This document shows, in pieces, positions 25,848 through 33,303 of a stretch of 33,303 bases of DNA (its first letter is position 1; each line of letters starts with the position of its first letter). The stretch is taken from NCBI GenBank assembly GCA_944388735.1, contig CALXJX010000013.1:1-33303 (forward strand), written 5' to 3'. A program made the position numbers and the translations under genes. Source of the stretch: an uncultured Clostridia bacterium. Lineage in GTDB: Bacteria; Bacillota; Clostridia; TANB77; CAG-508. The notes under the pieces were generated by a model. It was not told the DNA's origin. It ran no database searches and saw nothing but the letters and a program-made list of their open reading frames with translations.

Positions 25848-28154
25848 ATGGCTGATAAAAATAAAAAAAATAAATTAAATAAAAAAATAGATAAAAATGC
25901 TACTGAAAACCCTAAAGTAGTCAAATTAAATACAAGTTTCACTTCAAAAAATTTAATCTGTACAAAAAAATTAAAAACATCTTTAATTGTAATAATACTC
26001 ATAATGCTAATATTAATATTTAGAATAGGCTACATACAATTTGTAGACGGCAGTAACTTAAAAGAATTAGCATATCAACAACAAGCAATTAATCAAATAA
26101 TCAGCCCTAAACGTGGCAATATTTATGATTCAAATGGTAATGCTCTAGCTATTAGTGCTCAAGTAGATACTATAACAATAAATCCAAAAAAAATAACTGA
26201 TGATGATCCTGCAAAAGCAACTGCCTTAAAAGAAAAAGTGGCAAAAGGCTTGTCTGAAATTTTTGCGCTGGATTATAATGAAGTTCTTGAAAAAGTAAAT
26301 AGTAATTCTCAAGTTGAGACTATTATAAGAAAAGTTGAACAAGATAAAGTTGACCAACTAAAAGCTTGGATGGAAGAAAATAAAATTTCAGTTGGTATTA
26401 ATATTGACGAAGACTCTAAAAGATACTATCCATATAACAATTTAGCATCTGCCGTCATTGGATTTTGCGGTAGTGAAAATCAAGGCTCTAGTGGTATTGA
26501 AGCAAAGTGGAATTCTGTTTTGACTGGTACTCCTGGAAAAATTGTTAGTTCTAAGAGTGGAAGTCAAGAAGAAATTCCTGGTGCAGAAGAATCATATATT
26601 TCTGCTGAAAATGGGAATGATTTAACTTTAACTATTGATATGAACATTCAAAATATAGTAGAAAAATATTTAAAACAAGCTGTTGAAAATAACAACTGTG
26701 AAAAAGGTGGAAATGTTATTGTTATGAATCCTAAAACAGGTGATATATTAGCAATGGCATGCTATCCTGACTATAACTTAAACACACCATATACTCCTAA
26801 TGAAACACTTGCTCAAACTTATGATTCTTTATCTGATTCAGAAAAGTCAGATGCTTTATATAGAATGTGGGCTAATAGATCTGTATCAGACAGTTATGAA
26901 CCTGGATCAACATTTAAACTTATTACCGCCAGTGTAGCTTTAGAAGAAAATATAACTACGACAGATAAAGAAGACGATTTTGTATGTGAAGGATATCAAG
27001 TAGTTGAAGATAGACGAATAGATTGTTGGAGAAGTTATAATCCTCATGGATATCAATCTTTACGTGATGCATTGTGTAATTCATGTAACCCTGCATTTAT
27101 GCAATTAGGAGAAAAAATAACAGCTCCTGTATTATATAAATATTACAATGCTTTTGGATTATTTGACTCTACAAATTCTGGTTTATATGGAGAACAAACT
27201 AGTATATTTCATAAATTAGAAGAAATGGGACCTGTTGAACTTGCAACATATTCTTTTGGTCAAAGGTTCCAAGTAACTCCACTTCAAATGATTACAGCTG
27301 TATCATGTATTGTAAATGACGGTGCTTTAATGCAACCTAGAATTGTTAAAGAAATAACTAATACAGATACAGGTGTAGTTACAGAAGTTCCAGTAACAAA
27401 AGTTAGACAAGTAATTTCTAAATCTACTTCCGAAAAAGTTAAATCTATGATGGAATCTGTTGTGACAAAAGGTACAGGTAAAAATGCAGCAGTAACAGGA
27501 TATTCAATAGGTGGAAAAAGTGGAACTTCTGAACCTCCTGAAGGAAAAGAAGATCAAGGATATGTAGCTTCATTTGTTGCAGTATCACCAATAGAAGATA
27601 CTCAAGTTTGCATACTGCTTACATTATTTGATCCTCCAACAAGTAATCACCAAGGTGGTCAAGTTGCAGGTCCTGTTGTATCTCAAATGTTATCTAAAAT
27701 TTTACCTTATCTAGGTATTCCTTCAGATGAAACTACAAGTACAAGCACTTCTTCTGAAAACTTGGCTACTGTTCCTGACATAAGAAATAAAACAATAACA
27801 GAAGCAAAGAAAATCTTAGAAAATGCAGGTTTCAAAACCAAAATTTCATTTGAAGGTGATGAAAATTCAACATTAGTAGGAGATCAAACACCAAAACCAG
27901 GTGTATCACTTGTAAAAAATTCAGTTATAATGTTATATGCAGAAGGAAATACTATAGCAACTTCTGTTACCGTACCAGACTTGAATGGTTTAAATGCTTC
28001 ACAAGCCAGAAATACTTTATCAACGAATAACCTAAATATTAGTATTGAAGGTTCAGGTACTGTTGTTAGTCAAGATCCTGTTAAAGGTGAATCTGTTCCT
28101 GAAGGTACAGTAGTTAAAGTAACATTAAAACAAACACTTACTGATGCTCAGTAA
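25848..28154 (+). CDS. Class B penicillin-binding protein with two PASTA domains
   Basis: This 768-residue transpeptidase cross-links peptidoglycan, probably in division or sporulation (FtsI/PBP2x/SpoVD group). A Lys-rich cytoplasmic start is followed by a membrane segment (about residues 44-63), a dimerisation domain (from GNIYDSNGNALAI), then the transpeptidase domain with Ser354 in EPGSTFK, SCN at Ser412 (NSCNPAF) and Lys557 in GGKSGTSEP. Two PASTA domains close the protein (about 636-700, VPDIRNKTITEAKKI; 703-765, VPDLNGLNASQARNTL), likely sensing muropeptides or beta-lactams. GAGGCGG precedes the start. It stands alone, divergent from comM. Confidence 0.95.
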   Translation: MADKNKKNKLNKKIDKNATENPKVVKLNTSFTSKNLICTKKLKTSLIVIILIMLILIFRIGYIQFVDGSNLKELAYQQQAINQIISPKRGNIYDSNGNALAISAQVDTITINPKKITDDDPAKATALKEKVAKGLSEIFALDYNEVLEKVNSNSQVETIIRKVEQDKVDQLKAWMEENKISVGINIDEDSKRYYPYNNLASAVIGFCGSENQGSSGIEAKWNSVLTGTPGKIVSSKSGSQEEIPGAEESYISAENGNDLTLTIDMNIQNIVEKYLKQAVENNNCEKGGNVIVMNPKTGDILAMACYPDYNLNTPYTPNETLAQTYDSLSDSEKSDALYRMWANRSVSDSYEPGSTFKLITASVALEENITTTDKEDDFVCEGYQVVEDRRIDCWRSYNPHGYQSLRDALCNSCNPAFMQLGEKITAPVLYKYYNAFGLFDSTNSGLYGEQTSIFHKLEEMGPVELATYSFGQRFQVTPLQMITAVSCIVNDGALMQPRIVKEITNTDTGVVTEVPVTKVRQVISKSTSEKVKSMMESVVTKGTGKNAAVTGYSIGGKSGTSEPPEGKEDQGYVASFVAVSPIEDTQVCILLTLFDPPTSNHQGGQVAGPVVSQMLSKILPYLGIPSDETTSTSTSSENLATVPDIRNKTITEAKKILENAGFKTKISFEGDENSTLVGDQTPKPGVSLVKNSVIMLYAEGNTIATSVTVPDLNGLNASQARNTLSTNNLNISIEGSGTVVSQDPVKGESVPEGTVVKVTLKQTLTDAQ

Positions 28155-28174
28155 TATTTATATTAATGTTGGTT

Positions 28175-28205
28175 AAGACTCTATATTTTTGTAGAGTCTT
28201 ATTTT
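28175..28205 (+). terminator. Terminator of the penicillin-binding protein gene
   Basis: Arms AAGACTCTA (28175-28183) and TAGAGTCTT (28192-28200), followed by ATTTTTGT. It lies 20 bases past the stop. Confidence 0.85.
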
Positions 28206-28248
28206 TGTGTCCTTTTTATTTTTACTAAACTTTTTAAAGATTATTAGA

Positions 28249-28866
28249 TTACTCCATTTTCTCTTCATTCCAAAACTTATCTAATAATCTGTCTAATTTC
28301 CTTATCTTATCTGCTTCACTATCTTCTCTTGTAATTCCATTTCCCACTAAATAATTGATCCATAATTCTTCTTTATTCATATTTTTTTCATTTCTTTTTC
28401 TAAATTTAGGTAATTCTAAAATGTGTAATTTTATTTTCTCTTCTCCATCATTTTCTTTCAATTCTATTATTTTATGATAATCATTTGATGGTAAATATGA
28501 AAAATCTAAGATATTTATTGTTATAGTATCTGCAATTGTTCTATTATCATCATGTTCTAATTGATTTGTATGAATTTGTGCATAATATAGCAATAATTTA
28601 TTTTGTATATAATATCCGTCTATTATTTGTATACCAATATTTAACTCTTTGTTACTTTCAGTTGTTATTCTCACATCTACAATTCCAAAGTTTTCCTCTT
28701 TTGGCAAATATTTTTCTTTACTTTTTAGATATGGATTTAAATTAATTTTTTCTATCTTTATATTTAAAATTGATTCTATAAAATCTTGAATTATATCTAA
28801 ATTTTCTTTTGAATTTAAAACTTTCCTTAGTACATAGTTACTTCTTGATACAAATTTCCTATTCAT
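28249..28866 (-). CDS. Rpn/PD-(D/E)XK nuclease-family protein, degenerate active site
   Basis: This 205-residue protein shares the layout of the 7573-8544 protein: a helical N-terminus, GIVDVRI (Asp64), then LNIGIQII and LLLYYAQIHT, and later LELPKFRKRN. In the usual active site the second strand is ExQ; here Glu is replaced by Gly78 (GIQ), and the usual Lys of DVK is Arg66. The Lys/Glu coiled-coil tail of the other protein is absent. It is therefore probably an inactive or decayed relative. A 20-bp palindrome lies just upstream at 28885-28904. The nearest strong AGGAGG is about 46 bases from the ATG, so translation initiation is uncertain. Confidence 0.78.
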   Translation of the reverse strand: MNRKFVSRSNYVLRKVLNSKENLDIIQDFIESILNIKIEKINLNPYLKSKEKYLPKEENFGIVDVRITTESNKELNIGIQIIDGYYIQNKLLLYYAQIHTNQLEHDDNRTIADTITINILDFSYLPSNDYHKIIELKENDGEEKIKLHILELPKFRKRNEKNMNKEELWINYLVGNGITREDSEADKIRKLDRLLDKFWNEEKME

Positions 28867-28884
28867 ATTATTATTTATTATATT

Positions 28885-28904
28885 AATTTTAGTGCACTAA
28901 AATT
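28885..28904. promoter_or_regulatory. 20-bp perfect palindrome, candidate operator
   Basis: AATTTTAGTGCACTAAAATT is perfectly self-complementary and centred on TGCA. It lies between a strong AGGAGG and the ATG of the degenerate Rpn-like gene, so it could be an operator or a 5'-UTR hairpin. Confidence 0.4.
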
Positions 28905-29144
28905 TTATAAGCCTCCTTCCTTTTTATTTTGAATTTCAGATTTAGATAGAGTTTTAAACTAAAATATGAATGAAAGTTATAACTTTAAAATCAAATTATC
29001 CAAATAAATAGAATAACATTTTGAAATAATTTTATTTGAATTAAATTATATAATTTATTCAGAGTATACTTGCCTTAGTATAAAATGTCAATATATTTTT
29101 TTATGTTTCTTAACTTTTCATCGCAAAGTTCGACATTATATGAC

Positions 29145-29178
29145 AATTGTGCCATTGGGGACGTGTTTTTTTGGCACA
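29145..29178 (+). repeat. REP-like hairpin R1 (GGGGAC loop)
   Basis: TGTGCCA and TGGCACA arms surround a TTGGGGACGTGTTTTTT loop. The whole 34 bases recur exactly, inverted, at 29285-29318. Confidence 0.75.
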
Positions 29179-29192
29179 TAATAACTAATTTT

Positions 29193-29245
29193 AAAAAAAT
29201 ATGGTAATAAGTTTTCTAATTATTACATCCTCATTACCATATTTT
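29193..29245 (-). terminator. Terminator of ispH
   Basis: Arms AAATATGGTAAT (29197-29208) and ATTACCATATTT (29233-29244), with a run of seven T on the minus strand just after the stem. It lies between the two REP-like hairpins. Confidence 0.8.
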
Positions 29246-29253
29246 CATATTTA

Positions 29254-30159
29254 TTAGCTTGTTTCTGTAGATAGTTTTTTATCGTGTGCCAAAAAAACAC
29301 GTCCCCAATGGCACAATTTGTCCACTACTTCTTCTATACTTTCTTTAGGTGTAGAAGCTCCTGCCATAATTCCAATCTTAAAGTTTTCTTCGAGTTCTTC
29401 TAAATTTATTTCTTCACTTGTTTCCACACAAATAGTATTATCACAATTTTGTTTTGCAATTTCATATAACTTTTTAGTATTTGAACTATTTTTTCCTCCA
29501 ATTATTATCATATAATCCACTTTCTTAGATAATTCTTGAGTTTCTTTTTGTCTTAATTCTGTGGCTTTACAAATTGTATTTCTTATCTCTATTTGTATAT
29601 TTTTAGGCAATTCATTTTTTATAATTTCTTCAATGATATAAAATTTTTCTAAACTATATGTTGTTTGGGATATAATTAATAGTTTTTTTATTTTTGATTT
29701 TTCAAAATTTTTTAAAGCTCTATATACTTCATTTTCATTTTCTATAACATCATATTTTTTTCCACAATAACTTATTGTCCCTATATTTTCAGGATGATTT
29801 GCATTTCCAAGAAGAAATATATAATAACCATTTTTTGAATATTCTTCTGCCATTTCATGAATTTTTAAAACATTTGGGCAAGTATAATCTAAAAGTTTTA
29901 TTCCTATTTTTTTTGCTTTTTCTTCTATCTTTTTTGATATTCCATGTGCTCTTATTATTGTTTTTCCTTTTGATTCTTCTATTTGTTCAATGAATTTTAT
30001 TCCTGCTTTTTCTAAAGATTGTATTACTTGTTTATTATGTACTATTTCTCCTAAACAATATATTTGCTCTTTATTTTTTCTTATCTCTTCTTTTGCTCCA
30101 TTTACTGCTCTTTCTACTCCGTAACAGAATCCTGCTGTTTTTCCAACAAATATTTCCAT
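29254..30159 (-). CDS. ispH: 4-hydroxy-3-methylbut-2-enyl diphosphate reductase
   Basis: IspH performs the last step of the MEP isoprenoid pathway, reducing HMBPP to IPP and DMAPP with a [4Fe-4S] cluster. The three cluster cysteines are visible in GFCYGVERAV, DYTCPNVLKIH and NTICKATELRQ. The 301-residue length includes a tail of about 20 residues (LCHWGRVFLAHDKKL, then STETS) beyond the normal family end at VVDKL. That tail is encoded by the REP-like hairpin R2, so the repeat has become part of the coding sequence. It lies downstream of ispG, the preceding enzyme of the pathway. Confidence 0.95.
   Translation of the reverse strand: MEIFVGKTAGFCYGVERAVNGAKEEIRKNKEQIYCLGEIVHNKQVIQSLEKAGIKFIEQIEESKGKTIIRAHGISKKIEEKAKKIGIKLLDYTCPNVLKIHEMAEEYSKNGYYIFLLGNANHPENIGTISYCGKKYDVIENENEVYRALKNFEKSKIKKLLIISQTTYSLEKFYIIEEIIKNELPKNIQIEIRNTICKATELRQKETQELSKKVDYMIIIGGKNSSNTKKLYEIAKQNCDNTICVETSEEINLEELEENFKIGIMAGASTPKESIEEVVDKLCHWGRVFLAHDKKLSTETS
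29285..29318 (-). repeat. REP-like hairpin R2, inside the ispH 3' end
   Basis: This is an exact inverted copy of R1, 106 bases away. It encodes about residues 281-292 of IspH. Confidence 0.75.
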
Positions 30160-30259
30160 TTTTAATTTTACCTTTCAACTTTTTTAACTTTCTAAATATA
30201 TATTTTTAGTCCTCGTTTTTAATTATTTTATTTTTTCTTTTATTTATATCTTTAGTATT

Positions 30260-31315
30260 TTATATCATTTTTAGTATTTCTTTTTTCAATTCATTTACAA
30301 TTTTTTCTTGTGGTATTTTTCTAATAATTTCTCCTTTTTTAAATAATAGTCCTTCTTTAATGCCTCCTGCTATTCCTATGTCTGCTTCTCTTGCTTCTCC
30401 TGGTCCGTTTACAGCACATCCCATTACTGCTACTTTTATGTCTGATTCTATTCCTTGTAAAAATTCTTCCACCTCTTTTGCTATTGGAATTAAATCAATT
30501 TGCGTTCTTCCACAAGTCGGACAAGCTATTAAAGTTGGCGTCTTAGAATATAAGTTACAATCTTTTAAAATTTCTTTTGCTACTTTTATTTCTTTTACTG
30601 GATCATCTGATAATGATACTCTTATAGTATCTCCTATCCCTTGTCTTAATAGCCACCCTAGTCCAATACTAGATTTTACTGTGCCACTAAATTCTGTTCC
30701 TGCTTCTGTTATTCCTAAATGAAGTGGACAATCAAAAATTTTAGATGCTTCTTGGTATGCTGAAATACATAAGTCTAAATCTGATGCTTTTAATGATATT
30801 GCATAATCTTTAAATTCTAATTTGTCTAATATATCTGTATGTCTTTTCGCACTTTCTACCATTGCTTTTGCAGTAGGTCTACCTCCATATTTTTCTAGCA
30901 AATCTTTTTCTAAAGATCCTGCATTTACTCCTATTCTTATTGGAATGTTTTTTTCTTTACATTTATCAACTACTGCTTTTACTCTTTCTTCTACTCCAAT
31001 ATTTCCTGGATTAATTCGTATTTTATCTACTCCCGAATTTATTGCTTCTAGTGCTATTTTATAATCGAAGTGTATATCTGCTACTATTGGTATATGTATA
31101 TGTTGTTTTATTTCTTTGATTGCTTTTGCGTCTTCTATGTCAAGACATGCTACTCTAATAATTTCACATCCTGCTTTTTCTAATTCTAAAGTTTGTTCAA
31201 CTGTTGATTTTACATCTTTTGTTTTTGTATTACACATAGATTGGATTACTACTTTGTTTTGTCCTCCTATTTGTACATTTCCTACCATGATTTTTCTTGT
31301 TTCTTCTCTTTTCAT
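30260..31315 (-). CDS. ispG: 4-hydroxy-3-methylbut-2-en-1-yl diphosphate synthase
   Basis: IspG (GcpE) converts MEcPP to HMBPP with a [4Fe-4S] cluster, the step before IspH. The N-terminal TIM-barrel segments [31 protein letters not shown] and [10 protein letters not shown] are canonical, as are the cluster cysteines in CPTCGRTQ and [12 protein letters not shown]. The ATG at 31315 is chosen: AAAGGG lies upstream and the homologous N-terminus begins there. The frame extends 16 codons further, to 31363, through a GGGGAC hairpin that does not look coding. From 31315 the protein has 351 residues, which is typical. ispH follows after 100 bases. Confidence 0.95.
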   Translation of the reverse strand: MKREETRKIMVGNVQIGGQNKVVIQSMCNTKTKDVKSTVEQTLELEKAGCEIIRVACLDIEDAKAIKEIKQHIHIPIVADIHFDYKIALEAINSGVDKIRINPGNIGVEERVKAVVDKCKEKNIPIRIGVNAGSLEKDLLEKYGGRPTAKAMVESAKRHTDILDKLEFKDYAISLKASDLDLCISAYQEASKIFDCPLHLGITEAGTEFSGTVKSSIGLGWLLRQGIGDTIRVSLSDDPVKEIKVAKEILKDCNLYSKTPTLIACPTCGRTQIDLIPIAKEVEEFLQGIESDIKVAVMGCAVNGPGEAREADIGIAGGIKEGLLFKKGEIIRKIPQEKIVNELKKEILKMI

Positions 31316-31333
31316 ATCAATTAATCCCTTTCT

Positions 31334-31362
31334 TGAACTTTGGGGACAGTCTTCAAAGTTCA
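31334..31362 (+). repeat. REP-like hairpin R3 upstream of ispG (GGGGAC loop)
   Basis: Arms TGAACTTTG (31334-31342) and CAAAGTTCA (31354-31362) enclose GGGACAGTCTT. It has the same general layout as R1 and R2, with different arms. It lies 19 bases upstream of the ispG ATG, just beyond its ribosome site. Confidence 0.6.
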
Positions 31363-31393
31363 TTTTCTAATAACTTATACCTTAAATTTGTAT

Positions 31394-31428
31394 AAAAAAG
31401 ACTTTAAGAAACTTTCTTCCTTAAAGTC
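31394..31428 (-). terminator. Terminator of the WalR-like gene
   Basis: Arms GACTTTAAG (31400-31408) and CTTAAAGTC (31420-31428), with a run of six T on the minus strand (31394-31399). It lies 15 bases past the stop and separates the regulator from ispG. Confidence 0.85.
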
Positions 31429-31442
31429 GAATTTTCGGCACA

Positions 31443-32189
31443 TTATTTTGGAGATGCAATATAATAACCTACTCCTCTTTTTGTTATTAATATTTTTGGA
31501 ACTGATGTATCTTTTTCTATTTTTTCTCTTATTCTTCTCACTGTTACATCTACTGTTCTTATATCTCCATAGTATTCATATCCCCATACTTTTTCAAGTA
31601 ATGTTTCTCTTGTTACAACTTGTCCTGGTTGTGTTGCTAAAAATTTCAATACTTCAAATTCTCTTAATGTTAAATCTATTATTTCTCCTCTAACTTTTAC
31701 TTCAAATCTATCTAAGTCTAATTCTAAATCATTTACTACTATTTTATTTTCTTTCTTTTTGTTTTCTTCGCCTACTACGTCTAATCTTTGTGTTGAAGCA
31801 CTAATGTCTACTTTTCTTAGGTTTGCTTTTACTCTTGCAACTAGTTCTCTTACACTAAATGGTTTTGTTATATAGTCATCAGCACCTAATTCTAGTCCTA
31901 ATATTTTGTCAATTTCTCCGTCTCTTGCTGTTAACATTAATATTGGTATGTTTAATGAGTTTTTTACTCTTTTACATACTGATAGTCCGTCTAGTTTTGG
32001 CAACATTATATCTAGTATCATTAAGTCTGGCTTTTCTTCTAATGCCATATTTACTGCTGTTACTCCGTCTGCTGCTTCTATGACTTCATATCCTTCTTTT
32101 TCTAGGTTTCGCATTAGTATGTCTCTTATTGGTGGCTCGTCGTCTACTACCAATATTTTTTTTGTTTCTTTTATCATTTCTTCTTCCAC
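31443..32189 (-). CDS. OmpR-family response regulator, WalR-like, without adjacent kinase
   Basis: This 248-residue protein has a receiver domain with acidic Asp16/Asp17, phosphoacceptor Asp60 (DLMILDIMLPKLDG), and LMLTARDGEIDKILGLELGADDYITKPF, then a winged-helix domain ending YYGDIRTVDVTVRRIREKIE and RGVGYYIASPK. These features match WalR (YycF), the essential cell-wall regulator of Bacillota. A GTG start at 32189 has GGCGG upstream. The expected walK gene does not follow: a terminator and ispG come next. A strong promoter lies at 32232-32260. The WalR label is by resemblance. Confidence 0.88.
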   Translation of the reverse strand: MEEEMIKETKKILVVDDEPPIRDILMRNLEKEGYEVIEAADGVTAVNMALEEKPDLMILDIMLPKLDGLSVCKRVKNSLNIPILMLTARDGEIDKILGLELGADDYITKPFSVRELVARVKANLRKVDISASTQRLDVVGEENKKKENKIVVNDLELDLDRFEVKVRGEIIDLTLREFEVLKFLATQPGQVVTRETLLEKVWGYEYYGDIRTVDVTVRRIREKIEKDTSVPKILITKRGVGYYIASPK

Positions 32190-32231
32190 AAAAATTCCGC
32201 CTTTCTTTGTTAGCTTTATTTTTATAATATA

Positions 32232-32260
32232 GTTATATCATACTTATTTTTTTTATACAA
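32232..32260 (-). promoter_or_regulatory. Promoter of the WalR-like gene
   Basis: On the minus strand, -35 TTGTAT (32255-32260), a 17-base spacer, then -10 TATAAC (32232-32237) with an extended TGA before it. Confidence 0.7.
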
Positions 32261-32348
32261 GTGATTTTTACAAAATTGTTTCATTTTTGTTACAACTACT
32301 TTTCTTCTCTATCAATATATATTAAAACTGTAAATGGTATAATTTTAT

Positions 32349-33303
32349 GTAGGAAAATGGCAAAGAAAAATGTCGTTTTTCCTACATATTTTTTGTATCT
32401 CAAATCCATGATATAATATATTTATGTTAATCATAGGGGGGTGAAGATACAAATGCAATGGAATGAATTAGATAATCTGCTAAAGGAGGTGATTAGGTTG
32501 CAGATTAAACCAAACTATGCACGGTATAGCTAGAGAATTAGGTTGTGATTGGAGAACTGCTAAAAAGAGATATATGTTACAAAAGGATATTGAGGATGGT
32601 AAAACTCTTCCTCTAAAAGAACATTCTTCAATTCTAGACCCATATAAAAATATCATTGACTCTAAATTAGAAATTCCTGGTATTACTGCTTCAGCAATTT
32701 ATCATTTTTTGCTTGACACTACTGATTATTCAGGAAAATATGGTCTTGTTAAAAATTATGTAAAAAATCACAAAGAAAAAGTACCTAAAAAGGCTTCAAT
32801 TAGAGTTCCTAAAAGTCCTGGCAAACTCGCTCAGGTAGATTGGAAAGAAGATTTAACATTAATTAGTAAATATGGTGAATTACTTTGCTTTAACATATTT
32901 CTTGTTACTCTACCATTTTCTGAAAAGAAATATTGTAGATTAACTTTAGATAGAAAACAAGATACTGTAATAACTTCTTTAATTTATGCTTTTATGTTTT
33001 TTGGTGGAATTCCTAAAGAAATATGGTTTGACAATATGCTAACAATTGTTGATGCTTCTAAAATGAATCAACATGATAGGATTAATGATAAAATTAAACA
33101 ATTCGCTAAAGATATGGCTTTTACGCCAATTCCTTGTAGACCTAGAAGACCTCAGTCTAAAGGTACTGTTGAAGCTTTTGCTAAATTAACTAATAGACTT
33201 CTAGCATATAACCATGAATTTGAGTCTATTGAAGATTTAGAAAAAATTATAGATATTTTTAATACTAATATTAACAATGAAGTTTCTCAAGCTCATAACC
33301 GTG
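32349..33303 (+). mobile_element. IS21-family insertion sequence, left part (runs off the window)
   Basis: The istA-like gene shows that this is an IS21-type element. Its left end is probably near TGTAGGAAAA at 32349, which pairs with TTTTCCTACA at about 32376-32385; the repeated GAAAAATG and TTTTTCC tracts there fit the multiple repeats at IS21 ends. The exact boundary is a guess. An extended -10 (TGATATAAT, 32410-32418) probably drives the transposase. istB, if present, lies beyond the window. Confidence 0.6.
32517..33303 (+). CDS. istA: IS21-family transposase IstA, 5' end uncertain, 3' end outside window
   Basis: This open frame of 262 codons has an HTH-like N-terminus (GIARELGCDWRTAKKR) and a DDE integrase core: Asp108 in QVDWKED, Asp172 in WFDNM, Glu219 in KGTVEAF. 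From the ATG at 32517 there is no ribosome site, and a stop lies nine codons upstream in frame. A second frame (32453-32533, starting MQWNELDNLLKEVIRLQIKP after GGGGGGTG) looks like the missing start and ends at TAG just as this frame becomes coding. The gene may therefore be frameshifted near 32530. The sequence has no stop up to the end of the window. Confidence 0.85.
   Translation, partial: MHGIARELGCDWRTAKKRYMLQKDIEDGKTLPLKEHSSILDPYKNIIDSKLEIPGITASAIYHFLLDTTDYSGKYGLVKNYVKNHKEKVPKKASIRVPKSPGKLAQVDWKEDLTLISKYGELLCFNIFLVTLPFSEKKYCRLTLDRKQDTVITSLIYAFMFFGGIPKEIWFDNMLTIVDASKMNQHDRINDKIKQFAKDMAFTPIPCRPRRPQSKGTVEAFAKLTNRLLAYNHEFESIEDLEKIIDIFNTNINNEVSQAHNR

Larger units (their letters stand above)
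28867..29253. other. Intergenic stretch with a palindrome, a REP-like hairpin and the ispH terminator
   Basis: These 387 bases hold no supportable gene. They contain the palindrome at 28885-28904, the first GGGGAC hairpin at 29145-29178 and the ispH terminator at 29193-29245. The rest is AT-rich. Confidence 0.6.

Noticed and set aside
25805-26002. 65-codon minus-strand open frame opposite the penicillin-binding protein start
   Set aside because: It is the antisense of the Lys/Asn-rich start of that protein and has no ribosome site.

Overview
This window is very AT-rich with short intergenic spacers, Shine-Dalgarno sites of the AGGAGG type, sigma-A-like promoters, GatCAB, a sortase and a short (archaeal-type) ProS. 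That fits a low-GC Gram-positive bacterium (Bacillota), most likely an uncultured or gut-type clostridial lineage. The phylum is well supported; anything finer is a guess. Most genes lie on the minus strand.

Layout. 1-1816: an Fe-S scaffold-like gene and the start of its usual partner, the GGGtGRT protein, with a small unknown gene and a HEPN/MNT toxin-antitoxin pair between them. 1907-6334: glycolytic operon pgk-tpiA-gpmI, followed by an orphan YezG-family immunity gene. 6539-8544: an XRE regulator, an unknown small gene and an Rpn-type PD-(D/E)XK nuclease, which separate pgk from gap (8931-9932). gap and pgk have nearly identical promoters. 10070-11628: a membrane-anchored unknown protein, scpB, and an unlisted 56-residue gene. 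11694-15344: proS and a CiaRH-like two-component system. 15447-20129: the gatCAB operon with a NagZ-like glycoside hydrolase inserted between gatA and gatB. 20429-22393: sortase and rsmA. 22581-25444: yraN, dprA (apparently AUA-initiated) and comM (frameshifted). 25848-28154: a class B penicillin-binding protein with PASTA domains. 28249-28866: a second, degenerate Rpn-type protein. 29254-32189: ispH, ispG and an orphan WalR-like response regulator. 32349-end: the start of an IS21-family element.

The most unusual content is a family of about 210-base palindromic elements between 20.2 and 25.8 kb: three full copies (A 20216-20432, B 21302-21514, C 25548-25756) and two fragments. Each full copy has perfect 36-40 bp arms. 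Arm sequence differs between copies but stays self-complementary, and it encloses a conserved internal loop, inner stem and apical loop. Copy C is flanked by an 8-bp direct repeat. Copies A and B supply the stop codons of the sortase and rsmA genes. This looks like a mobile, structured (possibly RNA-level) element that I cannot assign to a named family.

A second repeat type, REP-like hairpins carrying GGGGAC, sits around ispH and ispG and has extended the IspH C-terminus. Two adjacent competence-linked genes (comM, dprA) both carry apparent lesions.
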